Positions 38,501 through 50,429 of a stretch of 64,000 nucleotides of DNA are shown piece after piece (the stretch's first letter is position 1; every line of letters starts with the position of its first letter). The notes under the pieces are model-generated. The model worked only from the letters and a program-made list of their open reading frames with translations. It made no database searches and had not been told where the DNA came from. The translations under genes and the position numbers were made by a program. Source of the stretch: Xanthostigma xanthostigma (lineage: Eukaryota > Arthropoda > Insecta > Raphidioptera > Raphidiidae); assembly GCA_963575645.1 (NCBI GenBank), contig OY754466.1, positions 37,790,001 to 37,854,000 of the forward strand, read 5' to 3'.

Positions 38501-41500
38501 AAAAGGGAACGACCAGAAAATGATCGACCAGAAAAGGGAACGACCAGAAAATGATCGACCAGAAAAGGGAACGACCAGAAAATGATCGACCAGAATAGGG
38601 AACGACCAGAAAATGATCGACCAGAAAAGGGAACGACCAGAAAAGGGAACGACCAGAAAAAATGATCGACCAGAAAAGGGAACGACCAGAAAAAATGATC
38701 GACCAGAAAATGATCGACCAGAAAATGATCGACCAGAAAAGGGAACGACCAGAAAATGATCGACCAGAAAAGTAAACGACCAGAAAATGTTCGACCAGAA
38801 AAGGGAACGACCAGAAAATGATCGACCAGAAAAGGGAACGACCAGAAAATGATCGACCAGAAAATGAAACGACCAGAAAATGATCGACCAGAAAAGGGAA
38901 CGACCAGAAAATGATCGACCAGAAAAGGGAACGACCAGAAAATGATCGAACAGAAAAGGGAACGACCAGAAAATGATCGACCAGAAAAGGGAACGACCAG
39001 AAAATGATCGACCAGAAAAGGGAACGACCAGAAAATGATCGACCAGAAAAGGGAACGACCAGAAAAGGGAACGACCAGAAAATGTTCGACCAGAAAAGGG
39101 AACGACCAGAAAATGATCACCCAGAAAAGGGAACGACCAGAAAATGATCGACCAGAAAAAGGAACGACCAGAAAATGATCGACCAGAAAAGGGAACGACC
39201 AGAAAATGATCGACCAGAAAAGGGAACGACCAGAAAATGATCGACCAGAAAAGGGAACGACCAGAAAATGATCGACCAGAAAAGGGAACGACCAGAAAAT
39301 GATCGACCAGAAAATGATCGACCAGAAAATGATCGACCAGAAAAGGGAACGACCAGAAAATGATCGACCAGAAAAGGGAACGACCAGAAAATGATCGACC
39401 AGAAAAGGGAACGACCAGAAAATGATCGACCAGAAAAGGGAACGACCAGAAAATGATTGACCAGAAAAGGGAACGACCAGAAAATGATCGACCAGAAAAG
39501 GGAACGACCAGAAAATGATCGACCAGAAAAGGGAACGACCAGAAAATGATCGAACAGAAAAAAGAACGACCAGAAAATGATCGACCAGAAAAGGGAACGA
39601 CCAGAAAATGATCGACTAGAATAGGGAACGACCAGAAAAGGGAACGACCAGAAAAAATGATCGACCAGAAAAGGGAACGACCAGAAAAAATGATCGACCA
39701 GAAAAGGGAACGACCAGAAAAAATGATCGACCAGAAAAGGGAACGACCAGAAAATGATCGACCAGAAAAGGGAACGACCAGAAAATGATCGACCAGAAAA
39801 GGGAACGACCAGAAAATGATCGACCAGAAAAGGGAACGACCAGAAAATGATCGACCAGAAAAGGGAACGACCAGAAAATGATCGACCAGAAAAGGGAACG
39901 ACCAGAAAATGATCGACCAGAAAAGGGAACGACCAGAAAATGATCGACCAGAAAAGGGAACGACCAGAAAATGATCGACCAGAAAAGGGAACGACCAGAA
40001 AATGATCGACCAGAAAATGATCGACCAGAAAAGAGAACGACCAGAAAATGATCGACCAGAAACGGGAACGACCAGAAAACGATCGACCAGAAAAGGGAAC
40101 GACCAGAAAATGATCGACCAGAAAAGGGAACGACAAGAAAATGATCGACCAGAAAAGGGAACGAACAGAAAATTATCGACCAGAAAAGGGAACGACCAGA
40201 AAATGATCGACCAGAAAAGGGAACGACCAGAAAATGATCGACCAGAAAAGGGAACTACCAGAAAATGATCGACCAGAAAAGGGAACGACCAGAAAATGAT
40301 TGACCAGAAAAGGGAACGACCAGAAAATGTTCGACCAGAAAAGGGAACGACCAGAAAATGATCGACCAGAAAAGGGAACGACCAGAAAATGATCGACCAG
40401 AAAAGGGAACGACCAGAAAATGATCGACCAGAAAAGGGAACGACCAGAAAATGATCGACCAGAAAAGGGAACGACCAGAAAAAATGATCGACCAGAAAAG
40501 GGAACGACCAGAAAAAATGATCGACCAGAAAAGGGAACGACCAGAAAAAATGATCGACCAGAAAAGGGAACGACCAGAAAATGATCGACCAGAAAAGGGA
40601 ACGACCAGAAAATGATCGACCAGAAAAGGGAACGACCAGAAAATGATCGACCAGAAAAGGGAACGACCAGAAAAGGGAACGACCAGAAAATGATCGACCA
40701 GAAAAGGGAACGACCAGAAAATGATCGACCAGAAAAGGGAACGACCAGAAAATGATCGACCAGAAAAGGGAACGACCAGAAAATGATCGACCAGAAAAGG
40801 GAACGACCAGAAAAGGGAACGACCAGAAAATGATCGACCAGAAAAGGGAACGACCAGAAAATGATCAACCAGAAAAGGGAACGACCAGAAAATGATCTAC
40901 CAGAAAATGATCGACCAGAAAAGGGAACGACCAGAAAATGATCGACCAGAAAAGGGAACGACCAGAAAATGATCGACCAGAAAAGGGAACGACCAGAAAA
41001 TGATCGACCAGAAAAGTGAACGACCAGAAAATGATCGACCAGAAAAGTGAACGACCAGAAAATGATCGACCAGAAAAGGGAACGACCAGAAAAGGGAACG
41101 ACCAGAAAATGATCGACCAGAAAAGTGAACGACCAGAAAATGTTCGACCAGAAAAGGAAACGACCAGAAAATGATCGACCAGAAAAGAGAACGACCAGAA
41201 AATGATCGACCAGAAAAGGGAACGACCAGAAAATGATCGACCAGAATAGGGAACGACCAGAAAAGGGAACGACCAGAAAAAATGATCGACCAGAAAAGGG
41301 AACGACCAGAAAAAATGATCGACCAGAAAAGGGAACGACCAGAAAAAATGATCGACCAGAAAAGGGAACGACCAGAAAATGATCGACCAGAAAAGGGAAC
41401 GACCAGAAAATGATCTACCAGAAAAGGGAACGACCAGAAAATGATCGACCAGAAAAGGGAACGACCAGAAAATGATCGACCAGAAAAGGGAACGACCAGA

Positions 41501-43200
41501 AAATGATCGACCAGAAAAGGGAACGACCAGAAAATGATCGACCAGAAAAGGGAACGACCAGAAAATGATCGACCAGAAAAGGGAACGACCAGAAAATTAT
41601 CGACCAGAAAAGGGAACGACCAGAAAATGATCGACCAGAAAATGATCGACCAGAAAAGGGAACGACCAGAAAATGATCGACCAGAAAAGAGAACGACCAG
41701 AAAATGATCGACCAGAAAATGATCGACCAGAAACGGGAACGACCAGAAAACGATCGACCAGAAAAGGGAACGACCAGAAAATGATCGACCAGAAAAGGGA
41801 ACGACAAGAAAATGATCGACCAGAAAAGGGAACGACCAGAAAATGATCGACCAGAAAAGGGAACGACCAGAAAATGATCGACCAGAAAAGGGAACGACCA
41901 GAAAATGATCGACCAGAAAAGGGAACGACCAGAAAAAATGATCGACCAGAAAAGGGAACGACCAGAAAAAATGATCGACCAGAAAGGACGACCAGAAAAG
42001 GGAACGACCAGAAAAAATGATCGACCAGAAAAGGGAACGACCAGAAAAAATGATCGACCAGAAAAGGGAACGACCAGAAAATGATCGACCAGAAAAGGGA
42101 ACGACCAGAAAATGATCGACCAGAAAAGGGAACGACCAGAAAAGGGAACGACCAGAAAATGATCGACCAGAAAAGGGAACGACCAGAAAATGATCGACCA
42201 GAAAAGGGAACGACCAGAAAATGATCGACCAGAAAAGGGAACGACCAGAAAATGATCGACCAGAAAAGGGAACGACCAGAAAAGGGAACGACTAGAAAAT
42301 GATCGACCAGAAAAGGGAACGACCAGAAAATGATCAACCAGAAAAGGTAACGACCAGAAAATGATCGACCAGAAAATGATCGACCAGAAAAGGGAACGAC
42401 CAGAAAATGATCGACCAGAAAAGGGAACGACCAGAAAATGATCGACCAGAAAAGGGAACGACCAGAAAATGATCGACCAGAAAAGTGAACGACCAGAAAA
42501 TGATCGACCAGAAAAGTGAACGACCAGAAAATGATCGACCAGAAAAGGGAACGACCAGAAAATGATCGACCAGAAAAGTGAACGACCAGAAAATGTTCGA
42601 CCAGAAAAGGGAACGACCAGAAAATGATCGACCAGAAAAGGGAACGACCAGAAAATGATCGACCAGAAAAGGGAACGACCAGAAAATGATCGACCAGAAT
42701 AGGGAACGACCAGAAAAGGGAACGACCAGAAAAAATGATCGACCAGAAAAGGGAACGACCAGAAAAAATGATCGACCAGAAAAGGGAACGACCAGAAAAA
42801 ATGATCAACCAGAAAAGGGAACGACCAGAAAATGATCGACCAGAAAAGGGAACGACCAGAAAATGATCTACCAGAAAAGGGAACGACCAGAAAATGATCG
42901 ACCAGAAAAGGGAACGACCAGAAAATGATCGACCAGAAAAGGGAACGACCAGAAAATGATCGACCAGAAAAGGGAACGACCAGAAAATTATCGACCAGAA
43001 AAGGGAACGACCAGAAAATGATCGACCAGAAAATGATCGACCAGAAAAGGGAACGACCAGAAAATGATCGACCAGAAAAGGGAACGACCAGAAAATGATC
43101 GACCAGAAAATGATCGACCAGAAACGGGAACGACCAGAAAACGATCGACCAGAAAAGGGAACGACCAGAAAGTGAACGACCAGAAAATGATCGACCCGAA
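20521..43200. repeat. 22.7-kb satellite array, 31-bp unit with higher-order structure
   Basis: The plus-strand unit is two half-units sharing the core CGACCAGAAAA: core+TGAT (15 bp) and core+GGGAA (16 bp), 31 bp together. It is repeated roughly 700 times without interruption. Common variants are GTGAA for GGGAA, two extra A in the core run (AAAAAATGAT), GAATAGGG, TGTTCG, AACGGG...AACGATCG, doubled GGGAA or TGAT half-units, GACAAG and GATCACCCAG. Variants recur in fixed order in blocks, which shows higher-order repeats. The plus strand is about three-quarters purine. The minus strand has no stop in any frame, so it shows ORFs of up to 1,141 codons. The array stops at a run of N, so its true length is unknown. 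Confidence 0.97.
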
Positions 43201-43400
43201 NNNNNNNNNNNNNNNNNNNNNNNNNNNNNNNNNNNNNNNNNNNNNNNNNNNNNNNNNNNNNNNNNNNNNNNNNNNNNNNNNNNNNNNNNNNNNNNNNNNN
43301 NNNNNNNNNNNNNNNNNNNNNNNNNNNNNNNNNNNNNNNNNNNNNNNNNNNNNNNNNNNNNNNNNNNNNNNNNNNNNNNNNNNNNNNNNNNNNNNNNNNN
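43201..43400. other. Assembly gap (200 N)
   Basis: Exactly 200 unknown bases separate the satellite from unique sequence. The round number suggests a placeholder, so the real distance is unknown. The last units before it are degenerate (GAAAGTGAACG, GACCCGAA). Confidence 0.97.
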
Positions 43401-43649
43401 TAATTATCTCGATTTTGCACGTCAATCAATGCCGTGCCAACAATAATCTGTCGCGTGCCACCTGTGGCACGCGTGCCATAGGTTCGCCACCTCTGACCTA
43501 GACGTATGAAATTTAGAATATTGCTTCAACTTGAATCACTATTTCCTCTCAGTCAGCCATACTGGGGCGAATTCAAAACCTTATTTGTATTATACACTGA
43601 GTAGGTACAGTAAAAAATATTTTTAAATTAAATTAGACGTTTTTTAAAG
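43401..43649. other. Sequence between the gap and the first visible MOCOS exon
   Basis: It holds the perfect 22-nt palindrome CGCGTGCCACCTGTGGCACG-CG at 43452-43473 and otherwise AT-rich intron-like sequence ending in the acceptor TTTTTTAAAG. No further exon of the cofactor sulfurase is visible here. Confidence 0.5.
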
Positions 43650-46600
43650 GCAGGCCACATTTGCGGAGATCAACACGATTTGGTAGATGGTACACCGACA
43701 GGCTCGGTACGCGTATCATTCGGTTATATGTCAACCAAAGACGATGCAGACACCTTACTCAAAATGATTTCTGAATGTTTTATAAAGAAACCTGTAATTT
43801 ATAAAATACCGGACAGTTGGAACGAAGTTGAAGACAAATGTAAAAACTTAACGGATACCTACTTCAAAGAAAATTGTTTAAACAGCGTTGATAAACCAGT
43901 TATTTCAAATGTGGAAAATTTTACCCAAAATATAAAATATACCGAAAATAATCTTTCAAAGCTAGATGATACTGAAATGAAGCTCTTAAAAATTTGCATT
44001 TATCCTATAAAATCATGCGGTGCGTACGTTGTTAAAAATAGTTGGGAACTAATAAAAACCGGCTTTCAATATGATAGACAGTGGATGATTGTTACTGGAA
44101 ATGGCGTTTGTCTTACTCAAAAGCAGGAAGTTCAAATGTGTCTTATTAAACCAGTAATAAATTTACAAAAAGACGTTATGGAATTACATTTTCCAGGTAA
44201 ATTGATAAAATATGTATTTTTTTTTAATTTTTTATTGTTCTAAACATAATGATTAATTTTTAATCAGCATTGGCGTAGCAAAAGGGGAGCTAATTCGTGA
44301 CTATCGCGCGCATGTGCCTGCACTCGTGCAGTGACGTCACGAGCAAAACAAATCATGCGCGACGAACTCGTAAAGACATGCTCTACCCGTAGTGGGCTCA
44401 ACCGTTTATTAGTCCTGTAGTTATTAGCGATTGAAATCGAAGGGTATTTAGTAACACGAGAAAGTTCGACCGGCTACCACTGTACTTAACGAGCGAATAG
44501 ACGTTTTCACGCAAAACTCTAAAAATAATATAACAATAGCTACTATAACTTCCGACTAGCAACTAACTGAAACCAAATATGTGTATTTGATTTTAGATTT
44601 GCCAACGATACGAGTACCATTGAAAATAAAGTTGCCAGAAACAAAAAATGTTTCGTTATGCCAAAGTAAAGTCTGTAATGATCGTATTCAGGGTATAGAT
44701 TGCGGTGACGAGGCTGCTGCATGGCTTGAAAATGCTCTCTGCAGACCGGGATTGCGTCTACTACAGCAGTGTGAAGACGGAAGAATCAGTAAGAAAGGTA
44801 TGAACAGTAAATAGTAACAAACGAATTGTAGATTATAGACGCTCAACAGTCTACAGCTAATTCATTAAAAAAATACGAAACAAATTTTAAATAATCAGCA
44901 GTGTCATTTTTAACCCTCGACGCAAAACGTGGTGTTGTGCGTTTGTTTGTCTATGGCATTATAGTTCACTAATGGATAGTTCAATTTTGATGCGGTGTGT
45001 TTTGTTTGAAAAGATATTCGATGATTCTTCGCTATAGGAGTTTGGTTTAAAAAGCGGAAAATAAATAGAAGAATCATTATTTAATTTGAGCAAGTTTATT
45101 GCTGTAAAAAGCATTGCTAACGGATGCTTGTTAGATCTGTTTGTGCGTAGCGCGTTTGTTATGGTTTTTGCGATTAATTTTTTGTGCAGTGCAGCGCCCC
45201 CCTGGGGCGTTACCATCGTAATATCTATCTAAGAACCATCGCAGATGGATTACAAACCCTTTACAGAAAAACGCATCTGAATTGATCAAACCGTTGTCCA
45301 GATAAAATGCGATATTCGAGTGCACAAACAAATAAACAGTCTATCACCCTAAACGCATATACCTGCTCCGTTCCGTCGTGGGTAAAAATTACTGACGCGC
45401 AGACTAACGCCGATGCGGAATAGTATATTGGGTTGCCTGTCTCATAGGCAATACGAATTTCATTTTGTGGAGATGTAGGTATTTATGAGACCTTCTGATG
45501 ACGTTAACTTTAACAATTCAACTTGGGAACCCCCAGCTCACTGCTACCACCTAATGAATTATTTAAAAAATATGATATAATTTAATATCCTTTATTCTTC
45601 AAATTTATGAGACCTATACTTTTTTAAAAACATTCCACATATACTTGTTCATTTAAAAAAACGCATTCAAATCGATTTGAGGTATAATATATAAAAAACT
45701 GCAATATGGATAATTTTGATTGAATGATTATGCCTATAGGGCATTTGACTACTAGTGGAAAATAGTTTTGTATTATTTGTTGCGGACGACTTAAATATTT
45801 TCTGGAGATCTGTTGTATTTACGGTTTGAAAGCAAGTTTATATAATTTTTGGAATTTGCTTCGAAAATAATGGTTTACAAGTAGTACATAGTGCCTGAAT
45901 ATACAAGTACTTCCATAAAGACTCCGGAACAGCTATTTGTTCATAAACATAGTATAATTGCCAATAAAAAAATGTAAAGGTGGCACTTCACATGGCTATT
46001 TGTGTTTGTTGTATTTGGCAAAATATATGACGTTCAAGACAAACATGCAAATAGAGGCAAATACGACCATCCACATATGGCAGTCAAATAGCAAACACAA
46101 GCATTTGACAGCAGAACGCAAGGTTCAAAATTCCAGGAATTTTAGCACTGTTTCATTGTCCCAATTCATTTTCAATAGTAATTGTTCCAGTTCTCGCTCA
46201 CAGCACAGACACAAAAATACTGCACGTCTGAATATAGCCATTGTGTGGACGGTTTATTTGCCGTATTTGCCTACTTGACTCCTTTGATGTGCCTTGAAAA
46301 ACCGACAAGCGCACGGTAACGCGTATTTGGTATTGGCCTTATTTGTCAAATAGGCAAATAAGGCCAACACTTTGTCAAATAGACCCTCCACACTTGGTAA
46401 TTGTTTGCCAAATATGCCAAATACACAAATACAAATAGCCATGTGAAGTGCCGGCATAATAAACGTAACCTAGAATAACAGAGTTTTTTTTAATGAGTAA
46501 CTTCTATGAAGCACTATAAACAAGTAATAGGTACTTACGCGGCCGTTTTTACATTTTAAGTTGCGCTGCATGAAAATATGGATTATTTTTAAAAAATTGT

Positions 46601-49167
46601 CCAATAATAATAATCGTACGTTTTTTTTTTAAGGGTACTGCTGTCGACTTGCACAAAAATCTTCTCCATTTTGATACACCAAATATTAATGAATTGTTAT
46701 TATAATATTTATCAAAGACAGTAATTAACACTTAAATTACTCAATAAACACCACAAAATCTGAAAGCGCGCACTAAGAAACCGTCTTCTTCACTGTGAAA
46801 TCACCAGATTTGCAATCAATCACAGAGCGTTTTCAAACGCATGCTACCTCAAAAAACTAAATCCACATTTTTTTACGCTATATTTTATTAGGTTCACAAC
46901 AACTTGTAACATGTTTCAAATGGAGTCCCCATTCCACTTAGATTTTAAAAGATTTCGTTATGTCACTATAGTTTGATTGGTATTATAACACACTACTACA
47001 TATTATACAGTTGAATGCTATATATTATGTCACCGTAAAATTGTAAATATCGTTAGGTTGTAATCTGTCTCGCGAGATTGTGAACTGTCGAAAGATTGTG
47101 AACCTCAACGTAATAATAATACATTAAATTGTAAGCAGTACGTTGAGGTTCACAATCTTTCGACAGTTCACAATCTCGCGAGACAGATTACAACCTAACG
47201 GTATTTACAATTTTACGGTGACATATATAATACCAAAGCATAGTAAAAATATTCACTTTAACGATAGAAATATTTTCAAGTGACATAAAAAATGTTATTA
47301 ATTTTAAAGAATAGTAAGAATAGTCACTTGGACTTTTTTCAGGCTAAAAGTGACGAAATATTAGCATCCCTATAAAGTGTAGTGATTTATAATATATCTG
47401 CAAGAAATTAATAAAGAAAACTGTTTTTAGATTCGGAAAAATCCAATCTCTCACTATCAAATCAAGCTCAATTTTTGTTGTTAAATACGCGAAGTGTACA
47501 GTGGTTAGCGCAACAAATAACTGATGCAGACGTGGACTTGAGTTTAGATAATCTTGTGGGAAGATTTCGTGCCAATTTAATAATTGAAACCAAAGAACCT
47601 TTCGAAGAATTATCTTGTTCGCATATGAAAATTGGTGATATTCTTTTCAAGGTAAGCATTTTATTATTTCTTATTATACCATTGGTTTAATAATCTTAAA
47701 ATAATAGTAAACAAAATGTCTGCTTTGGTGCACCAACTATTGTTTTTTTTTTTTGAGTGCCAATTAGACCTAGTAGCCGAAAGAATAACCATAATTTTGT
47801 AATAAATTTGAGTCGGTTCTTTCTTGAAAACTACATAATCACCAACGTTTCGATGAATATGTTTCGAATTCACAAATGATCAATCGAGTACTCGAAAGCC
47901 TATGTTACAATCAGGTTTCGTTGTAATGAAGGTTAGCTGGCTTAATTAACAATTAAATTCTTTATTAACTAGTTAGTCACAAGCAAAATCAAAAGTATCA
48001 CAAACGCTCACAAACGATTGACATAGAAGAAAAAATAAAAATTCAACTTTTTGAAATTCGTGTTGGCTAGTCCGAGGAATGTCGTTCTCTCGAGCGTTCA
48101 TTTTCTAACGGTTAACTGGCTCAATCGTCGCGAGGGTCTCAATAAATTCGTATACCAAAAACTACAGAAATCAAGTTATCTCAAAAAGGTGACAATAACT
48201 GCCCAGAAAAAAAACAATGAAGTTAAACTTCCTGTATATAAACTTAAATCATAGAAAAACACCTGATTCAAAATCTTACACAGTATCACTTAATTAAAAT
48301 GGCGGTTAATTGCGTAATAAAAAACAGGAAAATCTCATCTCACAATACCTGAAATGCCGGTACCTTAACACGACAGAAATTCAGGATTCCTGATGTCACC
48401 ATGAACACCCCATCTAGACTAATTAATCATCCATAAAAAATTGGTTGTCTGTAAAGTCGGTTTACAGACGATAGTTTTACGTGATAACGTATTCCGCTCG
48501 AATATCATATTTAATAATACATAACCTAAATTTTAGTAGCTGTCAAACTATATTTTTACCGACTAATAATTTGATCAACAAAAGCAAAATACATATTTTT
48601 AAGCAATTATAAAAGACATTTAAAAGAATGTATATATATATTATATATTTGTTAACAAACCGTATAATTTATCTGGCCATCTGTCAGATGTAGCTTTCGC
48701 TGGAACAGCCGAAAAAATGTTGAACGCACACTACTCTCTGACGTCACGAGAGAAGAGAGAGACTATCGCTTATATCGCGCTCTCGCTTGCGGAACGTTAC
48801 TCTTTTTCGTGCGTGCAGCCGGTGTTTCATCAATTTATAAGACGTTATCACGTCAAAAAATCGAAATTCTATTACCCTTGCACAATATTTAGTAATTAGA
48901 ATGAAAATGTAGATTATAGACGCTCAACAACAGAGACCATTAGCGTCATGCCCAATAATTAACTGACAAATGTATTTCTAGTGTGAAGGTCCGTGTACAC
49001 GATGCCAAATGATTTGCATTGATCAAGAAACTGGAGTCAAAAGTGTTGAACCTTTAAGAACTTTATCAGCTGTTTCCAAAGGGAAGCTTAAATTTGGAGT
49101 GTATCTCAAGTCGATTTCAGACACAGGAACTAAACTTGAGATAGGTCAAAATGTCATATTAATTTAA
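43650..49167 (+). CDS. mal: Molybdenum cofactor sulfurase, 3' part (four exons)
   Basis: Exons: 43650-44196, 44597-44797, 47431-47651 and 48982-49167 (stop TAA), joined in phases 1, 1 and 0 by GT/AG introns; 384 residues are visible. The family moves sulfur from cysteine to the molybdenum cofactor and so activates xanthine dehydrogenase and aldehyde oxidase. The first exon carries the end of the NifS-like PLP domain: AGHICGDQHDLVDG, whose Cys should be the sulfur-carrying one (family knowledge), then PTGSVRVSFGYMS. The MOSC N-terminal barrel starts at LLKICIYPIKSCGA. The MOSC domain proper follows (RIQGIDCGDE, FLLLNTRSVQWL, CTRCQMICIDQETG). The usual protein has about 780-850 residues, so the first half, including the PLP lysine, is missing from view. 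It lies in the gap or beyond the satellite. The visible exons read cleanly, so the gene is probably functional. Confidence 0.93.
45981..46452. mobile_element. Non-autonomous DNA transposon in MOCOS intron
   Basis: The ends GGCACTTCACATGGCTATTT and the matching reverse complement (ending GTGAAGTGCC at 46452) are inverted repeats of about 22 bp. Many AAATAC / TTTGTC-like subterminal repeats occur inside. No transposase ORF is present. No exact target-site duplication is visible. It lies in the 2.6-kb intron between the second and third visible exons. Confidence 0.65.
47027..47226. mobile_element. Palindromic mini-element in MOCOS intron
   Basis: Arms of about 85 bp are near-perfect reverse complements: ATGTCACCGTAAAATTGTAA starts at about 47027, and the right arm ends ACGGTGACAT at about 47225. 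The loop is about 30 bp. Inside each arm are TCTCGCGAGA and related Fok-like short palindromes. It can fold into one long hairpin if transcribed with the intron. Confidence 0.75.
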
Positions 49168-49332
49168 GAAATGTTAAGAAAACAGCGGGCTTCAGAACAG
49201 CGGCTTAACTATACCATTTGAGGCCGTGGCAAAATTTACTAAATGTAATTAATGTTAGTTTCGTGCTCACATCACGGCCTTCTCAGGTCGGGGGCCTTCT
49301 CCGGCCAGGGACCCGTGGCATTTTGCCTGTTC

Positions 49333-49818
49333 CAGTGCCGGATTAACCTATAAGCAATTGCTTAGGGCATCACGTCTCAGGGGACACTAAGAAGCACCGC
49401 TCAGAAATGAAAAGTACCACACTAAACCATGTCAACAATTTTTTTTGCTTTTTGTCATGTTCTCAAAAATTTTATTTACTAATATAAAACTGTCTTTAGA
49501 AGTATAAAAGTTAAAAATAAATAATTATTTATTTTTGAAAATGAAAACGAAAAAAACATTTTTTCAATTAGTTCAATTTTTCTAATTTTAAACTTTTAAA
49601 ACTTTTTTCTATTGTATAAAAATGCCTAAGGTCCGATTTTATAGACAGCCAAATTTTCAATAGGAGCATTGATTGTAAAATTCAATTTTTTTCTTAAAAA
49701 TCTATGCTTTTTAACTTTTTTCCTACAAATTGAATTTTTTTTATAAACTGAACATATTAGAGATGAGGACCATAAGCAAGAAATGCTTAGGGCATCAAGG
49801 AGTCTTAATCCGGCACTG
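49333..49818. mobile_element. Non-autonomous hAT-type element
   Basis: It starts CAGTGCCGGATTAA and ends TTAATCCGGCACTG, with a further shared TGCTTAGGGCATCA-like subterminal block. The flanking 8-mers GCCTGTTC (49325-49332) and GCCCGTCC (49819-49826) agree at 6 of 8 positions, which fits an old 8-bp hAT duplication. It lies just after the stop of the MOCOS gene. The interior is AT rich without a transposase. Confidence 0.75.
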
Positions 49819-50429
49819 GCCCGTCCTGCCACCCTATTGTTACGCCACTGTTTCAGAATACCCTTTCCATGGCTTCTACTTAACAAGCGCCAATTCCCAA
49901 GTTTACAATTTATTATCAATAAAATATTAACAAATTGAGAATATAAATTGGTACCAGGTCCAAACCTTGCCAGTTAGTAGCCTTAAAAAAATAAAACAGG
50001 GAGTTATCAATTATAATAAGATTTTTTTGACAGTATTAAAATAATTTATGGAAACAAACTGAAATAATATATTGTTATGACAAAAACTCATATATTTTTA
50101 TAACATAATTAATGCAAAAGTTTAATATAGTAATGTTTATTATAAACATATATTTTTTTAATACAAATATATTATACAATTTATATTGATATATTTATTT
50201 TTGTAATACATACATTTAAAGTGCATCATTACACAATTGTTTTCGTGGAGGAAAATTAAATTTTCCATTCCAACTACCCCAACTATGGAAGGTACAGGAT
50301 AAGGAGAACCATCTTATATGCGGGTAAGTAAAACTGAAAAAGTGTTCATCTCGAAGCGTCAAATAATGGTTAAAAAAATTACCAGAATGGCGCTAGTGTA
50401 CTGAAAGTGTTTAATGTAAACCAATGCAA

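Noticed and set aside
20521-43200. CRISPR-like array of short direct repeats
   Set aside because: There are no unique spacers; the whole unit repeats. The surroundings are eukaryotic.
20521-43200. Centromere
   Set aside because: A satellite of this type could be centromeric, but an array 450 bp from unique gene-like DNA and without other evidence does not allow the claim.
20492-43429. Minus-strand ORFs of 289 to 1,141 codons in the satellite
   Set aside because: They overlap in all three frames and encode the same 31-residue repeat, a direct result of a stop-free 31-bp unit. No domain, no start context and no non-repeat sequence supports a gene.
23186-43501. Plus-strand ORFs of about 69-145 codons in the satellite (QKRERPENDRPEKGTTRK type)
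   Set aside because: They arise where a unit variant removes the usual TGA. They are pieces of the repeat only; one runs through the N gap.
44581-44814. ORF starting MYLILDLPTIRV as a separate small gene
   Set aside because: It is the second visible MOCOS exon read with intron sequence at both ends.
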